From NCBI GenBank assembly GCA_035582835.1, contig JAYKAV010001798.1, forward strand, positions 1,026,329 through 1,090,328: a stretch of 64,000 bases of DNA. Direction: 5' to 3'. Position 1 is the first letter of the stretch. Each line of letters opens with the position of its first letter. This stretch comes from Phoebastria nigripes. Its lineage: Eukaryota; Chordata; Aves; Procellariiformes; Diomedeidae. Below the pieces are notes generated by a model. It saw only the letters and a program-made list of their open reading frames with translations. It was not told the origin of the DNA and did no database searches. This document shows, in pieces, positions 1-9,600 of the stretch. The position numbers were made by a program, and so were the translations under genes.

Positions 1-977
1 ACTGAAGACTTGACGGATGCATGTGGTTCTGATTGACATCTGTAGTGTAGAGCTGCCAGTGTAGAGCTCTGAAGATTATAGTAACTAGAGGAACTGGTGA
101 TAAGGCATTGAAGACTGCTAAAAGGAAAGTATCTGGTAAAAAAACTGTAAGCTCACCTACACTGATCTTGGTCTTTATTTTAGCAATCATCATGTGTTTC
201 TTTTACTTTATAGACCTTAGTTCTATGAGACTGGCAGCAATTGCTTTTGAGTTGGGAAACTGTTTGCTGAGGAAATAAGCCACTTGTTTTCCACAATTCA
301 CAAAAACTAATTCCTGAGTTTACCTTGTAGGAATTTTGCTAGATTCAAAGGTTGACGCTCTCGTAGCAAGAAGTCAGTTGTGTCCCTTGTTGATTGTCTG
401 TGCTGAGAATCATCTTCACAAAGATTCTGGGTTCCTCCATTGTAAGGTTTCTGAAAAACCTACAGGGAGATCATTTAGGATAAACTGATTATTCTTAACT
501 TCATGTCAGTGGTGTTAAGCCCTGTGCCTTCTGGGGAATATCCTTGTATTGCTTAGTTGTCCAGATAAATGTTGAACTGGCTGCCTGAATTCACAATGAG
601 ATCCTGATGAGCATAGCAGCAAAGAATTACAAACTTCTGCACATGACTTCAGAGTTTTTCCATCATTTCTGCTCTGTGACAATATGAAATGGGATCACGA
701 CTGGTATTTTTTTATTCATTAAAGGCTTTGCCAGGGAATAGATGGAACTCTCACAGAATTGGAGCAGTAACAAATGAGCCCGGTAATGCACATATGGACT
801 TAACATATGGCCTAATAGTGTCATACCTTCATACCACTGCAGCTGGGTGAAATTTTTTGAAGCATCAGCGTTGCACAGAAAGGGACCTGTTTCCCAGCAG
901 GAACAGAGTTGCTGATCTGCCATTGGTTAGGGTCATAATGAATGCCTAATAGAATTTTTTTCCCTGCAGATCAGCAG
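1..977. other. intergenic, no gene seen
   Basis: AT-rich non-coding sequence. Only short open frames without any recognisable protein are present. In human the gene upstream of MYBL1 is VCPIP1 in the same orientation, so this could be its downstream flank, but no VCPIP1 coding sequence is visible. The only structure I see is an 11-bp inverted repeat at 910-976. Confidence 0.6.
910..976. repeat. 11-bp inverted repeat next to the LTR end
   Basis: The arms are TGCTGATCTGC (910-920) and GCAGATCAGCA (966-976), perfectly complementary and separated by 45 bases. The right arm ends one base before the terminus of the LTR fragment that starts at 978. It may be coincidental or reflect the insertion site. 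Confidence 0.5.
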
Positions 978-1180
978 TGTTGTGGTTTAACCCGGCAGGC
1001 AGCTAAGCACCACACGGCCGTTTGCTCGCTCCCCCCTACCCAGCAGTGGGATGGGGGAAAGAATCAGGGGGAAAAAAAAAAAAGTAAAATTCGTGGGTTG
1101 AGATAAAGACAGTTTAACAGAACAGAAAAGGAAGGGAAAATAATAATATTGATAAAAGAATGATGACATTTCATACCGTA
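978..1180 (-). mobile_element. truncated endogenous retrovirus-type LTR, terminal part
   Basis: Read on the minus strand this is the 3' end of an LTR. The terminal CA falls at 978. Next comes a conserved segment around 982-1022 (the GTTTAACCC and GCAGCTAAGCACCAC blocks on +), then a G-rich stretch and A-run. An ATTAAA-like motif is not intact, but the flanking 'TGGGTTGAGATAAAGACAGTTTAA' region (1094-1117) is the polyadenylation-region signature of this LTR family as I remember it from many neoavian genomes. The rest of the LTR and all internal genes are absent, and the inner edge (~1160-1200) is approximate. It is decayed and non-coding. The family name cannot be fixed without a RepBase search. 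Confidence 0.6.
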
Positions 1181-2240
1181 TGAGGCTGACGACACAAATC
1201 CTGTCTTGGGGTGGTTTTTATTCCACATACTGTTTGATTACAGCTTTCGTAGTTCAAAGTTCCTGTCAGAGCTTTGATGTGGGGAAACCTGCTGTGTTGT
1301 CATCTCTGGATACTGAAAGTGAATCACAGTGAGTGCAGGTTGGTGCTGAACATCTATTAGTAAGCAGCAGGCAAAGACTACTTGTAAATAAACAAATAAA
1401 AACTTCAACAAATTTGATTTTTTTTTTTTTTTTTTCTCTTCTGTGAAAGCTGCAACGATACGAGTTCGCCCTTGCAATAGTCGGTTTGTAAGGCGGGTAA
1501 GTTGGGTTTTTGTGGGTTTTTTCCCCCTCCCGGGCCTTAGGGGCTGTGCCAGGGCCTGAGGTTCCCCTGCGCCTGCGCAGGGGGCGCTGCCAGCCCAGCT
1601 TTCCCGCCCGCCCTCCTCCCTCCTGCGCAGGCCGGGCCGCGGCGCCCCGCACGGGTGGGTGNGTGTGCGAACATGTATACCGGTGCGTGTGTGCAGGTGC
1701 AAGCTCCAGGCATACAAGGTTTCATTTATACAAATAAATTCCAGCTTAAGGCTTTCGTGTAGGGGAATACCTAGAAGATACGCAGGTTACGCTGGAGTGT
1801 AGGTTGTACGTCATGGTGGCGATGGCTTCAGGAGGTTGTTTCCTCTATGGNGGTGGTGGTGAACAATTTTCCGTAAGTAAACCATTTAAAAAATGTATTT
1901 GGAATAAGAGAGCATACGCTGTTCTGGTGATTTGTTTTGACCATTAAAGTAAAAATCACATGAAAATTAATAAAGGAAAAAGCTGATGGTTGGGCCCTGT
2001 GATAGACTTGAGCACCCAAGAACTGAGCAAACGCTGTGGGTGAGCATCTTCCAACGCCGGCCCCGGGAGTGCCTTTCTTAGGGCTGCAGGAAAATGGTCC
2101 CCTGCCCTTTTTTGGCTCTGTAACCACCAACCCCCGTCTTGATGGCAGGTGCTCGCACACTTTTCTCCTAGGAGCTCCGCAGAGTTCATGTGTTTCTAAG
2201 TGCTGCCACAAGAGGATGTGGTGCGATGTTTGGGGAGCCT
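1181..2240. other. intergenic, with a small GC-rich patch (about 1500-1665)
   Basis: The sequence is ordinary except for a GC-rich patch at about 1500-1665. This contains an NRF1-like motif (GCGCCTGCGC, about 1570-1579) and an E2F-like motif (TTTCCCGC, 1600-1607), elements usual in CpG-island promoters. It may be the outer edge of the MYBL1 promoter domain or start a divergent transcript; no exon is evident. A T-run lies near 1418-1434. Confidence 0.4.
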
Positions 2241-2688
2241 TTTTTTTTTTAATACGACAGTGTAGCGGCGGGAGCAGGCGCCCCACCGGCGGGATGGCTG
2301 GGCACGATGAGACCCACGCCTCTCGCTTCTCAAGCACGCGTGTAACCACAGGGCACTGCTGTTTCGGAGGAGGAGAGGAAGGGAGGGAAGAGGGAAGGGC
2401 TGTCTTCGCACCCCGTGAGCCTGCGCACAGTGCGGCAGTGTGAGGGGCCGAGGGCACCGTCCGCGCCCCCCGTGCTAACCGACCCGCCGGTGGCAGGGGG
2501 AGGCCCTGGGTGCGGGTGCTCGCCCTGTCAGGCTCGGGTCGCCTGCGATTTCAGATCTCGGCTTAAAGCGAGTCTTTACGCTCCAGCTGTTCCCGGGGGA
2601 GGGGGCCCCGACCCCGGCCGCGGCGCGCACCGCCCGCCGTGCGGAACGGCCAGGCTGTGTGCCGCGGGATGGCAGCGGCGCCCAGCTC

Positions 2689-2778
2689 CCTTCGATAGCT
2701 CAGCTGGTAGAGCGGAGGACTGTAGAGGCACGGCCCGCGGGAATCCTTAGGTCGCTGGTTCGATTCCGGCTCGAAGGA
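2689..2778 (+). tRNA. tRNA-Tyr (anticodon GTA) with a 17-nt intron
   Basis: The acceptor stem pairs CCTTCGA (2689-2695) with TCGAAGG (2771-2777), with discriminator A at 2778. The D-arm/A-box is TAGCTCAGCTGG (2696-2707) and the T-arm/B-box is GGTTCGATTCC (2758-2768). The anticodon GTA is at 2722-2724 with T33 before it and G37 after it. A 17-nt intron (2726-2742) interrupts the gene one base 3' of the anticodon, the canonical place, as expected for vertebrate tRNA-Tyr genes. Removing it leaves a 73-nt tRNA matching the vertebrate tRNA-Tyr as I know it. The gene is transcribed by RNA polymerase III in the same direction as MYBL1 and looks functional. Confidence 0.96.
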
Positions 2779-2787
2779 GACGCTCGG

Positions 2788-2791
2788 TTTT
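2788..2791 (+). terminator. RNA polymerase III terminator of tRNA-Tyr
   Basis: A TTTT run starts 10 bases after the mature tRNA 3' end, the minimal pol III stop. A longer T-run (about 2817-2826) could act as a back-up. Confidence 0.75.
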
Positions 2792-3039
2792 GCGCCGCCG
2801 CGCGGGGCGGCCGCTGGTTTTTTTTCCGTCAGGAGCGTCCCCCCTGCCGTTGCCGCTGGTGCTGGCGGCGCGCGGGTGCTCGTTACGGGGCAGGGGGGAG
2901 GGGACCCCGGCTCCCCGCCACCCCCGTGCCCCACCAGCCGGGAAAACTCGCTCTCCCGTCATGCCTCGCCCTCGCCGCCCCTCCCCCTCCCCGCCCGCGG
3001 CTGGCGCGAGACCCCGCCCCCCGCCCGGGTCGCGTGCGG

Positions 3040-3626
3040 CGGCGGCGGCCAATGGGGCGGCAGTCCGCCTGCGCAGATTCAAACGGTGGCTCTGGAAGGA
3101 GGCTGGGCGCGAGATTCGGCGGCACCGACTGAGCCCGCCGCGAGCGCGGCGGTGGCGGCGCAGCCCGGGCGGCGGGGGCCGGGCGGCAGCGGGGGCCGGG
3201 GGGCCCGGGCAGGGCAGCGCAGCGCAGCGCAGCGCAGGAGCCCCGGGCGGGAAGGCGCCGCCGGAGCCCGCGGCAGCTCTGACAGGAGGGGGGAGGCACA
3301 GCTGGGCGAGAAAGGGGCCGCTGCGCGCTCCGTCCTTGCGGGCAGGGGCCAGGCCGAGCCATGCCTGACGCGCCGGCTGCCGGGCCGGGCCGGGGCTGAG
3401 GGCGGCCGCTGGGGCGCTGTGGGTACCGCGAAGCTCCGCGGGGAGGAGGGGACCGTCGAAGGAGCCCTGCCCGCCTCCAGCCTTCCTGAGCCGCCAGTGC
3501 CCCTCTCCGTCCCCCGCCCGCCCTGCCGCGCCGCCCGGCTGTGAGAGAAGGAGCCCGGGCGGGGGCTCGGGGGCTCCGCGCTGCGCCCCGCTGCCGTGGC
3601 GGCCCCCCCTATGGTGCGCCCCGAGG
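3040..3626 (+). promoter_or_regulatory. MYBL1: MYBL1 core promoter and 5' UTR
   Basis: This GC-rich segment lies directly upstream of the MYBL1 ATG. It carries a CCAAT box (3049-3053), an NRF1-like CTGCGCAG (3069-3076), TTCAAA (3078-3083, the complement of the cell-cycle CHR element TTTGAA) running into an AACGG MYB core (3082-3086), and an E2F-like TTCGGCGG (3115-3122). No TATA box is evident. The transcription start cannot be placed from sequence but should fall between the CCAAT box and the ATG. Confidence 0.6.
3214..3236 (+). repeat. CAGCG pentanucleotide repeat in the MYBL1 promoter/5' UTR
   Basis: Four to five uninterrupted 5-bp units (GCAGC/CAGCG) lie between two G-rich blocks. They could be length-variable between individuals. 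Confidence 0.7.
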
Positions 3627-3646
3627 ATGGCGAAGAGACCGCGCAG
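3611..3646 (+). other. upstream ORF overlapping the MYBL1 start codon
   Basis: An ATG at 3611 lies 16 bases upstream of the MYBL1 ATG and in another frame. It reads 12 codons through the end of exon 1. The first three bases of exon 2 (TGA, 7374-7376) then close it, so the stop appears immediately after the splice junction. Its start context is weak (C at -3, G at +4), which allows leaky scanning to the strong MYBL1 start. It matters only if the transcript begins upstream of 3611. Confidence 0.5.
3627..3646 (+). CDS. MYBL1: MYBL1 exon 1, coding part
   Basis: It encodes MAKRPR plus two bases of Ser7. The donor is CAG|GTGAGT, close to consensus. The ATG context is strong. Confidence 0.93.
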
Positions 3647-6600
3647 GTGAGTGTGGCTCCGGGCCCGGCCCGGGGATGTCTGCGCCTTCTGCCCCCCGCC
3701 CCCTCCCGGGCAGTCGCTGCCTTCCACGCCGCTGCCCCGCGCTCAGGTACCCCCCCGCGCCCCGGGATCCCTGCCAGGTGCCGCCGCCGTCCCCCCCCGT
3801 CCCTGCCGCCCCTCACCCCCCCGCCGAGCTGTGCTGGCGCTGCGCTCGGCCTCCTTCCACCTCCCCGGCCTCGGGTATCACTGCCCACCTCCCAACCTCC
3901 GCCCTCTGATTCCTCCTTCGCCCGGCACCCGCACCAGGTATCTGTCTTCCCTCTGGCTTACGAGCACCAGCTCTCAGGTATAAATCTCGCCTCTCACTTA
4001 GAGGCTGCTCTCACTTCTGTGCTTTCGCTCAGACCATCTTTGTTGTGGCTTACCTAGGCAACTCCTTAGCTTTTCTTTCCTGTGGTCACTGAGCCTGTCA
4101 GTAACGACTACGTTGTCTCCGCAGTAGCTTTTCCTGCTGGTTACTTTCCTTCTGCTGGAGTAATACTTGTTTTTCTCTTCCCGAGTGGCTTTGGCACAGC
4201 CTTGATGGAAGGTTTGGGGCTGTTCAGTTAAAGTTAATGTTCAGGCCTGCTGATTCTTCCAATATCTTAAATGCACCTACTGATTTGGCATGTTCTTTGA
4301 TTGAGGATGTCATAATCTAGCCTGAAATCTTCCTGAGAGAGAATGTTTTCCTCAAGAGCTTCAGCAGCAGCCCCAGACGGTTTTGATACATCTTTTGTTT
4401 TATTGATATGAAAATGGGTGTGTCTTTGCTTTGTATTCAGAAGGTGGGTCTTGAAGAACTGTTTTATTGCTATAATTATTCTTGTCCTAAGTAGAAAATC
4501 AGTTTCTGAAAAGTGATAAAGAAATGTAAAAGAAGGATTAGGATTGAGAGAGGAAAGGATACTCAGTGAGTAATATTAATGCGTGAGTTACCTATGGCAT
4601 CAGGGGTTTACTGTGACTGCATACTTCTCATGGAATTGGGGGTGGTTTCACAGTTACAGATACTAAAACTGCTTGTGCATTTTCCTCTGACAACTAAACC
4701 AAGAAAGCAATGCTTCGGGGTTCTAGTTGTGTAGGGAACAAAGATTCTTTAAGGGGCTTTGCTTGCAGAGGCTAACTGCTGGAGCTGTCTATGCTTAGCT
4801 ATCTGCAAGAATCAGCTGAGAGAGAGAATGTTTCTTGTTACTCCTAATCTGCATTTTGTAATTTAAGAGACTTTCATCTGTGGTATTGCAAACAATAGTT
4901 TCATCTTTGCAAAGCTTTAGCTCGTATTATCTCCCATGGCTGTGGAGTGCTTTGATGTCATCATTGAAAATAGAGCTGGTTGTGGATAGCAGAGTAACGT
5001 TTGGTTAGAGATCAGTAGCCCTGGAAGAATACTGTGTCAGTGTGTGATGATGATGATGTCTCCAAAACTAAATCATTGTAGTTATGATTTTACATAAAGG
5101 TGATTTCAAGATTGTTAATCTAAGTGTGGAGTAAGGAGAAAGTATAATTGTTTTGCACCAAATGGGATTAAGTTTAATACTGTTAAACTGCTCTTGGTTT
5201 TTTGCATTTGGAAGCTTAATGTTTTTCCTTTAATGGTTCTCAACTCAGAATTGCAAAGACAGCTAGCACAAGACTCATGAAATACTTTATTGTTCCAGAT
5301 TTCTTATTTGATGAAATTTGGTGGCCATGTTCCACTTTCGTGCAGTATTGTGGCACAGCTTCATAACTGCAAAAGAATTGTCAAATGAACTATAACAACC
5401 CCACATGTTTGAAAATCTTTTCTTTTTAATCAAAAGCTTAAGTTAGTAGTCCCAGCCATTCATGTATATTTAATTTATAATCTACTGGTGTACTATTCTA
5501 AACAAGACCAAAGACTAAACAGTTAATTCATGTGGAATCAAGGTGCAAGAGAGCTTAGTGCCTGCTTGACTGGCCTTCGTGCATGTGGAGGCGGCCGGCG
5601 GCCGTGCTGGTTTGGCTGTGGGACACGCGTGCCGCTGGAGAACTCCAGGTGCAGGGTTCTTAACTGCCGCTGCCGGCGGGGACCCCACGTTGTATAGTAC
5701 CAGCAGTCTTGTCAGCATCACTGCTGTGTATGTGGAGCCCTTCCTCTTTTTTAAAATCCTCGTGACTTTTCATGTAACTGAAGAGTCTGTTCTTGAACTA
5801 GTTTGCTGTGCAGTGGGTAAGGAGACTGTGTTGACAAACAGCTTAACCACAAGGCCAAATTTTAGTTATAAGTAAATTGTATGGCTGGCTTGGTATGAAA
5901 TAGGATTATAATACCAAGATATACTCCTGAAGGTTGTCGAGAACTTGTAGTAGTACTGCGAAGAACTTGCTGTTGACCTTTTGACAAGCTTGCTGCTTTG
6001 TATTTCACTGGCTCCACAAAGTTTTAATATGTTTACATGTTACTAACTATTTCTACTGCATCATGAAGCTAAGTAGGGCAAATCCAGATGTGGTGTAATG
6101 TGAAGCAATATTAAATACACTGGGTCTGCAAGCGGTGGGTACATACTATCTTGTAGTAATGCTTTCAAGTAAGTAGTGCTCTTCTTGAATGACCATATTT
6201 TCATGTTAGCCACAGAGAACNTACTTACTTAATGGGAAATAAAAAATATACATAAATGGTTGATCAGCATGCTGTGTGGGTGAATTGCATGTTCTGGAAA
6301 TTAATGCAGAGATCTGCCATCTAACCGGTTCTTAGGACACCAGCACAGGTTAATTCTGGGAAAGGCTTTTTTTACCTTGGCTGAAAAATGGAAGTAATTT
6401 TCAAGGCTGAGCAGAACTAATAAGTTTAGTTTTGAACATGAATTTATGATATTTATATCGTGCTTTATACTGATAATAAAATGGAGAAAAATTAAGATTG
6501 CAGTGTGAAACTGCTTTTAATTAAAGCTGTGTATTTGGATGGGAGTCCCTTCTTTGTGTCTTTGCTATAACTAATGCAGAGGAATTGCTCATCTTGTTGC

Positions 6601-9600
6601 TAGGCCTAGGTTTCCACATGTGTTTGAATTTATGCTGTCTAACATGAGTCACTGACATATAAGTTTAAGTGATATTTCCATGAAACATTTCCCTGTGCTG
6701 CTTGTTTGTAAGGCTTTGTTTATCGAGGCTGTGAATTATGCATTTCTCCAGTAGATGGAGTGTGATCTACATGAAGTCACAGAGGTTACCTGGCTTCCTG
6801 CCCCTCTGACTCTTAACTTAAAGGGTCAGCACTGTTACTTCTTGCTGAAATATTTCTTTCTTGAAAGATTTGTATCTAATTCCTGTAACATTGAGGCGAT
6901 GCTTTTATTCAAGGCAGGAGCCCACTTAAAATCTCAAGTTGACGCCAAATTATTTGGCACCGTTGTTGTGTTTGTTGTTTGAGTTATGGAGGTGGAACAT
7001 GAATGTATTTTGCAGACTAGCAAACCACTTTATCTTATAAGCTTATTTGTGTAAAATGAAGATTCATAAACGTGTTACAAAAACATGATCTTAAACAATA
7101 AATTTGAAGCAAAAGCTAAGCCTTGACTTGGAATGAATTACCTGTCCATATCCCAGTATGTGGCCTTGAAATTAAAATTAACTCTGTTCCTTTGACATGG
7201 TGAATATAGGCTACTGCTGGAGGCAGATCTTGTGTTCATGCAAATTCCGTATGTCATTTTAGAACAATATGTACAGATTGGAAAAAAGCTACAAGCAGTT
7301 AGAAAAAATAAGTTATTCAGAGTTATTTTAAACTCTTTTTCTGTCTTCTTCACTCTTCTGTTGTACTCTGCAGTGAGGAAGATGATGACCTTCAATATGT
7401 GGATCATGACTATGAAGTACCACAGCAAAAAGGTTTGAAGAAGATATGTAACAGGGTGAAATGGACACGTGATGAGGTAATACTCTTTTTTTGGCTTTAG
7501 TTTCATTCCTATATGATACTGGTAGCACATGAATTATGTTATTATTTAGTATCGTATTGGGATAGCATGTAGCATTTATTGGCTGAGGTTATGTCTCAAC
7601 AGGATGAAAGGCTAAAGAAGCTGGTGGAACAAAATGGTACAGATGATTGGGCTTTCATTGCTAGTCATCTACAAGTAAGTTGAATCTCTGTTTCAGTTAA
7701 GTTCCCTTTTAATATTTATTTGCTTTGGTCATATGTCTAGTTTGGAAATGAGGTGAAATAGAAATCAGAAACACATAATAGTGAAAAATATTTTAAAGGA
7801 TGCTTGTAAATTGGACTTGAGATCTAGCTCAGACCTTGGAGAACCTTATCAGCTCAGTCTGGGGCTCAAGTGATGGTCTGAAATGATCAAAAATAATTGA
7901 TGCCTTCTGTCCACACTTGCTATTTGTTTTCATTCTGGAATATATTCCTGCTTCAGTTGGTTGCATCAGTTGTGGCGGTTACATCTACAGTTCACAGGTT
8001 GCTTCTGAAGCAGTTAGGAGAGTGGGTTGCACCTGAAAGATTGCTTGAAAGGAGCAGGAACAATTTCTTAAACACCTTAGGACAAGGGCGGTGGGGTGGT
8101 GTGGGTTTTTTTTGTTTTGTTTTGATGTTTGTTGAGTATTTTGGTGGTGTTTTTTACAGTGATGTCTGCTTTCCTAACATATGTAAATCTTTCCACCCAA
8201 TGATATCTTCAGTTGCTAGGAATGGAACCTTAGTGGGTTTCTTGGAAGTTTCCTACTGACACTTAAAATTTCTTGTTCTGTTCCAGTGGTCAGGTGGAAT
8301 GAGTAAAGGAGCTGTTGGTTCAAACACTAAATGACTCCTCAGCTGTATGAGCTGCACTGGTAGAAAATACCTACAACTAGAATGGATGATGTTTGTTTCT
8401 CTTCTGATTAAATGTTATAAAATGCCTACTATAAAAACATGGCTAGAATCTAAGGCTGAAATCACTACCTAGAAGTGGTATTGAATGTTCAAATGTTAGA
8501 AATCAAAAAACTACAGCCCTCCCCACCTTTGTGGCTCTTATAATATTGAGTGGGATGATACGGTGGTATGAAATTCCTGTGTAACCAGGTAAAAATAGAC
8601 TTGAATTCTAAATGCTGAACAACTGTAACTTTTCATTGTTCTCATCATATTGGTGCATCTGTGGTGCTTCTGATTTTTTCTTTTTCCAGGTGGCAAAGTA
8701 TAGATATCAGGGAACAAACTCAAAGCTTCTAAATTTAAGGAGTGCATAAGCAAATCACTATTCCTTACATGTACATTATCCCCTTTCCAGAAAGCAGTGA
8801 AATGAGTGAATGGCAGAGGAGGAAGGGATAATATCAAAAATCTTTTATATTAAACTGTTTAAAAATACCATGTTTGGTGATACTGATCTTCAGGTGTAGT
8901 ACGGAGTTGCGTTTAACAGATCTAACAGTGTAATTTAATGAAGAGTTCTCCAGCTGAAAACAAATGCTTCTGGAGACAGAAAGCTATTGTTCAGCTGTGC
9001 CCAAGTGAGGTTGAAAAAAGGCTCCCCAGCTATCGTGGGAAACATGCATGGAGGATCAGGTTGTCCATTGCAGAATCGTTGATGTTGGAAGGAACTTCTC
9101 AAGATCATCTAGTCCAAGTCCCCTGCTCAAGCAATGTCAGCTGGAGCAGGCTGCCCAGGACGGTGTCCAGTTGCATTTTTAATATCTCCATGGATGGAGA
9201 CTCCACGGCCTCTCTGGGCGACATATTGCCGTGCTCAAATTACAAAGCCAAATAATAGAGGCCCGCATAATTAGCACTTACCTTGTTACTGATGGTCTTT
9301 TGCTAGGAAAACGAAGTGTATCTTGAGTTACTAGTGTGTAAAGGCACTCAAACGGCCATGTTTTCTGAACCTCATTTCACCATTGAGCTGGGCACAAGTA
9401 AACTTTCCCTCTGTTTTGGCCAAAAAAAGTGAAGATGGCTTAAAGGTGACTCTCAAGAGAGGGAATGCAGCTTGTATTCTCTTTCGATTTATTGTGGCTA
9501 AGGCAGACCTGAAACAATTTTATTGTTTCCTCCCATCATTTGTTTTGCTCTTCTCCCTGAAATATGTCATGATTTGAGAAATGTCTGGAAGGTAAAAACA

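Larger units (their letters stand above)
2250..3950. promoter_or_regulatory. CpG island over tRNA-Tyr and MYBL1 exon 1
   Basis: The sequence is strongly GC- and CpG-rich, in sharp contrast to both flanks, and fades into ordinary sequence after about 3.95 kb. It includes the tRNA gene, many GC boxes (for example about 3011-3025), runs of G with quadruplex potential (about 3172-3210), and MYBL1 exon 1. The open frames of up to 326 codons here are products of base composition and not genes. Confidence 0.85.

Noticed and set aside
1343..1352. REST/RE1 half-site (GGTGCTGAA)
   Set aside because: The other half of the 21-bp RE1 consensus is not present.
1..2640. Coding exons of the expected upstream neighbour VCPIP1
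   Set aside because: No fragment with recognisable similarity was found; the gene probably ends before this window.
2747..3727. 326-codon open frame on the minus strand, with overlapping long frames on both strands
   Set aside because: Lies wholly in the CpG island, where stop codons are rare. It is Pro/Gly/Arg/Ala-rich, crosses the tRNA and MYBL1 exon 1, and has no recognisable domain.
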